From Antedon mediterranea (lineage: Eukaryota > Echinodermata > Crinoidea > Comatulida > Antedonidae), in NCBI RefSeq assembly GCF_964355755.1, contig NC_092680.1, positions 14,919,001-14,983,000 on the forward strand: a DNA stretch of 64,000 nucleotides, given 5' to 3'. Made by a program: the position numbers and the translations under genes. Below, piece by piece: positions 55,537 through 64,000 of the stretch; position 1 is the stretch's first letter, and every line of letters begins with the position of its first letter. A model generated the notes under the pieces. That model was not told where the DNA came from and did not search any database. It saw only the letters and a list, made by a program, of their open reading frames with translations.

Positions 55537-56017
55537 CTATAATTATAAAGACAAACTTAGTTGGTTGAAGTTACACGTTAACACTAGTCTCTTTTTAAAA
55601 ATGTCTTTGAAAAGCTGGTCTAAAACTTTTCAGTCTTCTGGCTCGATTGCCATAATTATCTTGTTGCTACAGTAACTTTGCGTCAATTTTGTTGATGGAT
55701 TGCTTGTATTATTGTATATTTAGATGGAATAATAATCATTTATGTGTAATGAAAAGATTAATAGCCTGATGATACAATTAATTAATATTTGTCTATGTTT
55801 ACTCAGAACATCATGAGCTATAACAACCCTTAAATGACGTTAAAGGTAACGTTCTACATTACTAACTTTTGCTTCGAGATTCCTGTTCATTCATTTTGTT
55901 GATCTATAGGACATAGTACAGGAGTAATTTTAGGGGTTAATTAGAGGTCATTATGAGACAAGTTTTACTTCTAATTTTGGTCCTAAGATGGTAATATAAT
56001 AAAAAGAGAACTTTCTT

Positions 56018-56104
56018 CGTTTTGATTTAGCTTTTCGCTTTTTATTTTTGTATCTCCATTGAGATCCAGCCACTGATACCCACAGCATTGTCATTTTTTT
56101 CAGT
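56018..56104 (+). repeat. 87-bp direct repeat, copy 1
   Basis: It runs from CGTTTTGATTTAGCTTTTCG through CATTGAGATCCAGCCACTGA to GTCATTTTTTTCAGT and recurs almost unchanged at 56420-56506. The two copies frame a 315-bp middle part. Confidence 0.8.
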
Positions 56105-56162
56105 AATTTGCCTTTGGATTTATATATATTTTCTACTGTTTGTATCAATTTTGATCTGATTT

Positions 56163-56445
56163 TGCTGTAATTATGGAGGGTACTTTGGATAACTTTACCA
56201 AATTACGTCGCCTGTCCGAGAAACGTGACAGGTATCGTCACCATTTACTCTTATTCAGACTCCACCCTGGCTCCCTTTGTTATATTTCTTTTATTCCTGT
56301 CCACCCAGGCACCACTTGCCAGCTTTATACTATGACGTTATCCAAATTCCTTCACTTGCACTGATGAAGGGCTAGTGTTGCCCGAAAGCTCTGCTAACTT
56401 TTCTGGCTGTTTACTTTATCGTTTTGATTTAGCTTTTCGCTTTTT
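56163..56445 (+). mobile_element. Penelope-like terminal segment with a hammerhead-like motif
   Basis: At 56363-56393 the sequence CTGATGAAGGGC, TAGTGTT, GCCCGAAAGC has the CUGAUGA and GAAA cores of a hammerhead ribozyme separated by a 4-bp GGGC/GCCC helix; a short AGC/GCT helix III can follow. I could not find a helix I, so the motif may be inactive or coincidental. Such motifs are known in terminal repeats of Penelope-like elements. The CTTTTCTGGC, ACTTTATCGTTTTGATTTA end recurs inverted at 56988-57030. No reverse transcriptase or endonuclease part is left. Confidence 0.4.
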
Positions 56446-56506
56446 ATTTTTGTATCTCCATTGAGATCCAGCCACTGATACCCACAGCATTGTCATTTTT
56501 TTCAGT
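56420..56506 (+). repeat. 87-bp direct repeat, copy 2
   Basis: Second copy of 56018-56104, 402 bp downstream. It passes directly into a TATATA stretch that begins the SINE tail. Confidence 0.8.
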
Positions 56507-56720
56507 TTATATATATATATAAACAAATCAGGCACAGAACATTAATTAAAATTAAAATTTAATTAATTAATTTGAAACGATAAAGATGAGGAAATCTGTG
56601 AGAATGAGAAAAAGTCGCCCCAACCGAGACTCGAACTCGGACCGTCTGCTTGATATGCAGTTGCCCTAACCATTAGACCACTGGGGCTTTCATGGTATTG
56701 TTCTTTAACTCGATCGGATA
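56505..56720 (-). mobile_element. tRNA-like SINE, copy A
   Basis: On the minus strand, 56687-56617 folds like a tRNA: GCCCCAG, D-arm TGGTCTAATGGTTAGGGC, anticodon arm CTGC, ATATCAA, GCAG, T-arm GTCCGAGTTCGAGTCTCGG, then TTGGGGC. Position 34-36 would be ATC, which is not a normal animal anticodon, and the anticodon stem has only four pairs. The tail TTTTTCTCATTCTCACAGAT and further matches 41398-41560. I therefore call a SINE and not a tRNA gene. Confidence 0.75.
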
Positions 56721-56739
56721 ACGACCCTTTAACATAAAC

Positions 56740-57035
56740 ACATTATATAATATATATATAAACACATTAGGCATAGAACATAATTCTAAACCGCCTGGTG
56801 ATATACTGAAATTTAATTAATTAATTTGAAACGCTAAGATGCGGAAATATGTGAGAATGTGAACAAGTCTACCCAACCGAGATCCGAACCCGGACCTTCT
56901 GCTTGATATGCTAACCATTAGACCACTGGGGCGTTCATGGTATAGTTCAAACCCGATTGGATACGGTAGCGACTCTTTAACATTCTCGGCGTAAATCAAA
57001 ACGATAAAGTAAAAAAGCCAGAAAAGTGGACAGGA
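56740..57035 (-). mobile_element. tRNA-like SINE, copy B, joined to a Penelope-like end
   Basis: The tRNA-like part (56932-56872) lacks the 5' half of the anticodon arm. Upstream on the minus strand it shares GTTAAAGAGTCGCTACCG and ACTATACCATGAA with copy A, and continues to ACTTTATCGTTTTGATTTAC and ACTTTTCTGGC, the sequence also found after the hammerhead-like motif at 56390-56440. The SINE is thus part of a larger composite repeat. Confidence 0.6.
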
Positions 57036-57302
57036 ATAAAAGAAAAACAACAAAGGAGATAGAAAAGGTGAGGGTAGAAAACAAAGAAGATAGCTTGGTA
57101 GATATAAACAATATTGGAATGGAACCAAAAAACAGCTAACATGTTGGTTAATATTAAAACTTAAATCTGAGAGTATGTTCCTAATGATAATTCCAAATGA
57201 GTTTTTCTACAGCTGAAAAAAAATGTAATGTAAAAAGTATACGTAGATCTAGGCCTACTTGTTTTGATAAACTATAGCTTATATAAAAAAGAAATATAGA
57301 CC

Positions 57303-58620
57303 AGTAGTGATATTGAAAAAGGTGATTCTTTTGTGGATATTTGTGCCGTTGATTTTACGAAAGCCTTCGACCGAATTGACCATACGGTCATTGTTAGAAA
57401 GCTTGTCGACATCGGAGTGAGAACATCTATTATTCCCACCATCTGTGGCTTTCTGACGGATCGTAAAATAAATACTAAACTTAGTTCATCCTTTTCCCCT
57501 TATGCCAACATCACATGTGGGATTCCACAGGGTACAAAGCTTGGGCCAATTTTGTTTCTTATATTAGTCAATGATATCTCTATGGAAGGCTGCAGATGGT
57601 GGAAGTATGTTGATGATCTCACTCTTGGTGACACTGTTAAACATGGTAATGCCCCTAAACTTCAATCTTGTCTTGATGACCTTACTGAGTGGTGTGATAC
57701 AAATCACATGGTCCCTAAACCCTCTAAGTGTCATATCATGAGAGTTAATTTTTTGAAAAGAAATATTCCCCCTCCTAATTATTACCTTAGTGGTACAACA
57801 CTTAATGTTGTTTCGTATATGAAGCTCCTTGGACTTATAATCCAGGATGACTTGAAATGGGATAATAATGTCAGTGACATGGTAAAAAGAGCATCCAAAA
57901 GGTTGTATACGTTATATATCCTTAGAAGGGCCAATGTACCAGTTCATGATATGATATCCGTTTATGTTTGTTATATTCGCCCAATCTTAGAATACGCCTG
58001 CCCTGTGTGGCATGGAAGCATCAATAAGGCCCAAATATCGACCATTGAAAGAGTGCAACAGAGAGTTTTACGTATTATTCTGGGTCCCGCTTTCCTTACG
58101 TATGATTCAGCTCTTGAGCTTACTGATATGACCACTCTCGCATCCAGACGAGAGACGTTGATTCAAAAATTTGGAGAAAGGCTCTTGAAATCGGAATTGT
58201 ACAGAACTATTTTGCCCGACTACCGCATTATTAATAGAGAGCTTAGATCAACCACGGTAGATAAACCCCTAATTAATATACCTGTTTGCAGAACTAACCG
58301 TCTTAAGACTTCGCCTGCCCTTACCATAAGTAGAATCCTTAATTCAAACAGTACCTGATCACGCTGAAGATGGTTATGTTATAAATATTTACATATATTG
58401 GCCTATGCATTTGTATATAAATTTTGTAATCTTTTTAACATAACATAATTTTATTTTTTTAACTGATTTATTCAAATTTTTTAATGTTTTGTATAAATTT
58501 TTGTATTTTTTTAAATGTTTCTGTTTCCATATATTTATATATATATTTTTGTAAATCAACAATTTCAGCCTTCGGGCTGCATGTTTTTTATTGTATAAAC
58601 CTGAATAAATAAATAAAAAA
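57303..58620 (+). mobile_element. CR1-like LINE, 5' truncated, ORF2 C-terminal half intact
   Basis: An uninterrupted frame from about 57303 to 58358 covers reverse transcriptase motifs: DFTKAFDRIDH, GIPQGTKLGPILFLILVND, the catalytic box WKYVDDL (YVDD in place of YADD), KPSKCH, LLGLIIQDDLKW, then the thumb-like RPILEYACPVWH and ERVQQRVLRIILG. The 3' part has a CAGCCTTCGGGCTG hairpin (58567-58580) and ends in CTGAATAAATAAATAAAA. Endonuclease and N-terminal RT are missing. It is related to the element at 61384-63190. Confidence 0.85.
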
Positions 58621-59542
58621 AATAAAATAGATAGTTAATTGTTATTTTATCATTGTATTGTATAAGATAATTATTAGTTTTTAAAATGTATTTTGATACT
58701 TATGGGAAATTGCTTAATTTTTTTGCGCTATAAGTTTTGTAATTATTCATTTTAAAAGGCTCGTCAAAAAAAACGTTGCATATTAATGTATGGTTTATAA
58801 TAATAATTATAATTATATTTTCAACGACTGAAATTATAAACCCAGAATTCCCACAACGTTGTCAATTGTCAACATATCATGCCCAAAGGACCGTTTGTAC
58901 ATACGGTACTGGAAAATGATATGATATTAATAAGGTCATATTTGTTAGTTACTATATTATAACATTTCAACGTTATCGTATAGTTACCATTTATTGCAAG
59001 CGTTTTGAGTTATTGTAAACATGTCTAATACTATAATATCTAATTTGGAGACACCAATCTGACAAGTTGACGTCACTCAAGGGCAACGTCACATCACAAT
59101 CCATTGAGATCAATATATATTTTTTTATGAAATGTGAATTGTATTGTAGATCTTTCAGTTTTTCAAATCAAACATCAGGTATGTTTTATAAAATAGCTTT
59201 TCAGGTTGATGGATTGTTGGATTAAAAAAAAATCTCTTAGATAGGTTACGTTTACACAAGATGCAATTATGATTGTATAGAAGTGTATATGAAATGTATT
59301 GTATTCGTTGTAGAAGCATATGTAGGCGCATATCCTGGAGTGCTAAGCTAGGAAAAGATGATCTACATAAGCTTAATCACGCAACGGCGAAGAGTTGGTG
59401 AGTAGTGAAGTATACATCTATAGATTTGAATTCATTTTGAATACGTATATTAGACTATCCACTTTCACTTCATATTGATAGGCAGTATTATGACATCAAT
59501 CGCACATTTTGCGAACGCGTTCACATCACATACTGAGAATGG
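58621..59542. other. AT-rich spacer, no gene recognised
   Basis: No coding sequence or clear repeat family is visible in this stretch. Confidence 0.5.
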
Positions 59543-59700
59543 TCGAGTGTGTGGCCGAGCGGTTAAAACCGTGGAACCGTAATACATAGCCATGATCGGC
59601 AAGGATTCAAGCCTCACTCGGTTCATGGTTCTGGTGGTATAACGAGTCTTCTCGGGTAAGGACTATAAACCGTAGGTCCAGTGTACAAAAAACAAATGGC
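59543..59700 (+). mobile_element. tRNA-derived SINE (Leu/Ser-like head)
   Basis: A-box-like GTGGCCGAGCGGTTAAAAC at 59551 and B-box-like GGATTCAAGCC at 59603 sit at tRNA spacing. A body with CTCGGGTAAGGACTATAAAC and GTAGGTCCAGTGTAC follows, typical of SINEs with this head in marine animals. Not a functional tRNA: the anticodon arm does not pair. Confidence 0.65.
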
Positions 59701-60059
59701 GATGTGCACCTAGTACATCTTTCGAGACGAGTAGGGAGTTACGCCGGTGTATTTGGCCTACTTGTTCCGTAATAATCAATTTGTTGATGTTGATTGTGGA
59801 ACTCACGACCACGACGATGGTGAAGATGAAGATGGTCAGTGAAATCACTCAAACTACATTCAAATCATCAGTCTATGGTCGTTACTATGTTTTTAGTATA
59901 GTATTTGTTGTGTTCGTGTGACTATGATTTACTGAGGTTTAAATGTTACAAACTCTCAATGGATCTGTCCTACATATAGCTCAATACCAACTGCTTATAA
60001 GTGTATAACTTAGACTCTGTAGTCTAATAATGCTGGTTCACATTGATTAATACAGTAAG

Positions 60060-61380
60060 CAATCGGCCTCTTTCCAAGTGGTCTGTTGCCATCCGGCAAT
60101 GATGAATTAACAAAATTTTGTGACTGGTTTATTTCAAACAAATTACTTATTAATACTCTTAAAACAAATTATTTAATTTTTCACAATTCTCAACGTAAAC
60201 TAAAAGTTGATGACCTAAATATACTTCTTGGCGGAATTCAAATTGAACGCAAAACTGAAACACTTTTTTTAGGTGTATATATTCATGAAAACCTCAAATG
60301 GACCAGTCATCAAAATTACGTTTCGAAAAAAATATCAAGATCTATTAGTATTATTAACAGACTTAAGCACTTCTTCCCTCTAAATATTTTAAATTCTCTT
60401 TATAACACACTTGTACTTCCTTATTTCCAGTATTGTAACATTATTTGGGCTGCAGATTACTCTTCTAATATTGCTAGATTAACTAAATTACAAAAACGTG
60501 CAGCTAGATTTATTACTTTTTCACCATATAGAACCTCATCTGAACCCCTTTTTAAACGTCTTGGTATATTAAAATTAACGGATATCCACAATGTTCAAGT
60601 TGCCAGTTTTATGTTTAATTATTTTAAAAACCAACTTCCTATTTCTATGATTGATATGCTCTGTAAACGTACCAAATTTCACAATTACAATTTAAGAACT
60701 TCTCATTTAAACATTCCTTTTGCTAGACTTACAAAAACTAAATTTTTTATAACTATATCAGGTCCTAATTTGTGGAATCATATCCCACCAAATATCAAAA
60801 CGTCAATATCATTATTTACTTTCCGAAAAAAGTTAAAGAATCATTATATATCTAAATATTATACTGCTTAGTTAATATGCTTATTATCATTATTTATACT
60901 CATATACTATTTATGTCTTACACAAAATATTAGTTGTTGTTTATTATTGCAATCTTTAATCTATACTATATATAATGTATATATAGTATATACTATAATA
61001 TATACTGGAATTATAATTAAGTATACATATTTTTTTTTCATTTACCAATATCGGTAGTTATTTCATTTATAATTATCATGAAACTATTGAAATATAATTT
61101 AAATAATTTTTATAAAGAAGATGTTAGTTATGTTATTATACTGTAATTTTTTATCCTAAATTATATAATTATATATTCTAGGTTATTTTTTATTTTTTTA
61201 GTAATGTGTTTTGTTATGGGTCCCTACGAGACAAGTTTTTAACTTCTAGAAGGGATCCATGATAATAATGACTACCAATTACTGCTTTATCTATGTTCAC
61301 TTTAATATCTTTTTTCTATTTTGTATATATTCATTCATTATTATCTAAATAAATATTATCTGAATTATCTGAATAAACAA
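60060..61380 (+). mobile_element. LINE 3' half (reverse transcriptase C-terminus plus 3' UTR)
   Basis: The frame 60086-60871 is open for 261 codons: FCDWFISNKLLINTLKTNYL, ETLFLGVYIHENLKW, LPYFQYCNIIWA, LTKLQKRAARFITF, FKRLGILKLTDIH, GPNLWNHIPPNI. This is the region after the catalytic box; the YADD motif itself is missing. The 3' UTR has GGGTCCCTACGAGACAAGTT, TTTAACTTCTAGAAGGGATCC and ends in two ATTATCTGA units, which match 40938-41041. It is a different LINE family from its neighbours. Confidence 0.8.
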
Positions 61381-61383
61381 CTA

Positions 61384-63190
61384 TGTAATCTTAAGACTAA
61401 AAATACTAATTTCACCTTGCCTGGGCTGTCCAAAGTTGAAACTGCCTCTGAGATTAATGCCCATTTCTCTAGTGTTTGTAAATGCCATCCCTCCTCTTAA
61501 TTTAAACGATTTACCTGCTTATCTCCCAGCCCCTGGGCCACCACCTTTAATCTATGCTGTTCAGGTCCTAAAAGCCCTTTGTAAACTTAAGACTAACAAA
61601 GCTGACCATCCAGATGAACACCCTATTAAATTATATAGAGATTTTGCTCCTGAACTTGCTGAGCCTGTTGCGGATATCTTCAATCATGCATTGAAGGATG
61701 GTGTTTTCCCTGACCTTTGGAAAAGGGTTACTGCAGTTTCCATTCCTAAAACTGTGAATGCTAGTTCTGTCTCTGACCTTAGACCTATTTCCCTTACCTA
61801 TATTCTTGCCGGGGTATTTGAATCTTTTATTGTTAAGTGGATTCTTGAAGATATTAAGGGTAAATTAGATTCTCGTCAATTTGGTAGTAGGAAAAAGGCT
61901 TCCTCAACTCACTATCTTGTTAGTCGTATTGACTCTACACTCAAAGATGTTGAGAAGGGTAAATGTTATGTGAACCAATGTGCCACTGACTTTACTAAAG
62001 CTTTTGATCGTGTTGATCATAATGTTATTATTATAAAGTTGATTGAACTGGGTGTGAGGTCGTCCATAATTCCCATCGTCTGCAGCTTTCTCACTTCCCG
62101 TTCTCTCAACACCAAGTTTGCTGGGATTTTGTCATCTTCCAAGTCATTGACTTGTGGTGTCCACCAGGGGACATTGCTTGGCCCTGTACTTTTCCTAGTA
62201 CTTATTAACGATGCTTAGTGTGTTGATTGCTGCAGACGATGGAAATATGTGGATGACCTCACCCTTGGGGAGGTCGTTCACAAAGGTGATTTGCCTTCCA
62301 TGCAATCCCTGTTAGATGATCTGAGTGTTTGGTGTTCATCCAATAATATTATACCCAAACCCTCCAAATGCCATATCTTGGTTGTCAATTTTCTTAAGGA
62401 CAAATCGGATGATATTATATCGCCTTCTTTTAGTCTGAGTGGTTCCATTTTACAAGTAGTTGATCACATGACGCTTCTTGGTGTAATCTTTCAAAATGAC
62501 CTAAAATGGGAACTTAACACTAATAATATTGTGTCTAGAGCTTCTAGACGTTTTTTTCCTTGTGCATTTTGAAGAAAGCTGGAATCTTAATTAATGATTT
62601 GTTGACTGTTTATATGGCTTATATAAGACTTATTTTAGAATATGCTGCCCCTGTTTGGCATGGCGCTATCACTAAGGATATGTCCAAGTCTATTGAAAAG
62701 GTACAAAAGAGAGCATTGCGAATCATGCTAGGTAACAACTATTTGTTCTATGATCACGCAATGTCAGTTACTGGTTTACCTACTCTTGTTGAGAGTAGAA
62801 ACAAACTGGTGTTGTCTTTCGGGGAAGGCTTATTAAAATCCGAGCTGTTTAGAGAAATACTTCCCCCTCTTCATAAGCCAGCTCGGTCCCTCAGATTCAA
62901 CCGCTTTCTGGAAGTACCTCATTGTAAAACCAGCAGACTTAGGTCGTCTCCAGTTCCCACCATGGTGGATATAATTAATAGGCACCACTAGCTCTTTTTT
63001 AGATATGTAATAAGTGTATGTTTTAAGGTTTTTTTTATTCATGTATGTTTTTTAATTTTATGGTACGATATCTAATTTTAATAAGATGTTTCTATTTTTA
63101 TAGCAATTTTAACTAATTTTTATTTATTTGTAATACAATTCATTTCAGTCCTTGACTGTCGTTTTGTAATATATTTTTATATACCGAATA
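61384..63190 (+). mobile_element. CR1-like LINE with reverse transcriptase, three disabling lesions
   Basis: Coding text covers FPDLWKRVTAVSIPK, SDLRPISLTYILAG, DFTKAFDRVDH, GTLLGPVLFLVLIND, WKYVDDLTLG, KPSKCHI, LLGVIFQNDLKW, LILEYAAPVWHG and EKVQKRALRIMLG. Lesions: a frame change near 61478-61490, an in-frame TAG at 62216-62218 just before the YVDD box, and a frame change in a T run near 62550-62556. The end at 62991 is followed by an AT-rich 3' UTR to about 63190. It is of the same family as 57303-58620, with roughly half of residues shared. Confidence 0.85.
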
Positions 63191-64000
63191 AAAAAAAAAT
63201 ATATAGCAATGTACCACAAAATAGGACATTGGCGTTTAGCTGGCGACAAAACGATATGTTTTGTGACATTACACATAGTCAGGCTAGCTCTTCTTCCTAA
63301 AAGCCTAGCTTCATAAAAAATGTGATATTTATGCGTGTATAAGCTAGAACAGATGAGCAACCATTCGTTTATCAACTAACAGAATTCATTCCAATCCACC
63401 AAAAATGGAATCTATTTTATTTAATACAATTGCGCCCTCTATTCAAATAATATTTGGGTATAACTTTTCACCAAATTACAACAAATAAAAGACAATTCTT
63501 GTAGACGGGATAGAGATAACTACGAAACATCATTTAATTTACCACAAATAGTTTAACCTAAATTTTTTTCATCGTCAATTATTCTCAAAATCAAACTCAA
63601 ATTAATTAGTATACTTAAATATATGAGGTGATAAAAACAGTACTGGAAGTAGGTACTATTGGGTTGTAAGTCAGGTAGATGCAACCAAGGCTACAACCTT
63701 TTGATAGCAGTGATTAACTTAAAATTGACACTTCAATTAAAGACACTGTACCGTTACTATACTCTATTATAAATTTATTTCTTATTTATAATGCCTAATT
63801 TACTTTCCAGCCACATTAATGTTTTTTCTTTTTAATTTTCATACATAATTTATACATTTACTTGCTTGCCCACACACACACACAAACAAGATACCACGTT
63901 TCCAATAACATGTATCTTAAAAATTTTTCAAGAAATTAGCAATTAACACTGAATATCAATATTGGAATAAATTATTACACCTGATTTTACTTACTTACTC
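63191..64000. other. AT-rich end of the window, no gene recognised
   Basis: No coding stretch, repeat family or RNA gene is recognisable. Confidence 0.5.

Noticed and set aside
55880-55915. First exon of the METTL27-like gene (MNEQESRSK on the minus strand)
   Set aside because: Its phase does not fit the incoming phase of exon 55323-55536.
56617-56687. tRNA gene on the minus strand
   Set aside because: Anticodon position reads ATC, the anticodon stem is short, and the sequence is joined to a repeat tail found at two other places, so it is a SINE head.
61436-61478. Start of a new protein at 61436 (MKLPLRLM)
   Set aside because: The matching LINE text in this stretch is in another frame; the apparent start is an out-of-frame TTG before a frame change.

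Overview
The window is AT-rich animal genomic DNA. Its genes are split into short exons with GT..AG introns, and introns and spacers are packed with non-LTR retrotransposon pieces, SINEs, short inverted-repeat transposons and minisatellites. Multi-MAM membrane proteins, 5S- and tRNA-derived SINEs and a very frequent TAGGCCTA-type octamer suggest a marine invertebrate deuterostome, perhaps an echinoderm. The species guess is weak.

Layout. At the left edge, minus strand, is one exon (450-731) of a GLMP/NCU-G1 lysosomal membrane protein homolog; the rest of that gene lies outside the window or was not found. From 732 to 10.8 kb I find no host gene, only dispersed repeats (a 1.5 kb inverted-repeat element, LINE 3' tails, a 0.5 kb element beginning ACCTCCGCC). 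At 10878-13069 a two-exon gene encodes a 191-residue Asn-rich single-pass membrane protein of unknown family.

The core is a tandem pair of plus-strand genes, 14494-30446 (18 exons, 1148 aa, six MAM domains) and 31653-52321 (24 exons, 1446 aa, eight MAM domains). Each has a signal peptide, a row of MAM domains, one transmembrane helix and a short tail. I rebuilt every exon by hand: all junctions keep frame. Every MAM domain is a three-exon cassette (A/B/C) with phase 1 between A and B, phase 0 between B and C and phase 1 at the outer borders. In both genes the last two MAM domains share a fused C-A exon. MAM1-6 of the first gene match MAM1 and MAM4-8 of the second in order, so the pair arose by gene duplication followed by gain or loss of two cassettes. 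The proteins look like cell-surface adhesion or recognition receptors; ligand and pathway are unknown.

From 52.3 kb to the end there is one broken METTL27-like methyltransferase locus (minus strand, 54312-55536), then a retroelement graveyard: a composite tRNA-SINE/hammerhead-like repeat cluster (56.0-57.05 kb), two related CR1-like LINEs (57.3-58.6 and 61.4-63.2 kb), another LINE end (60.06-61.38 kb) and a tRNA-derived SINE (59.54-59.70 kb). Exon borders rest on splice consensus and frame, without transcript support; repeat borders are accurate to a few bases unless a target-site duplication is given.
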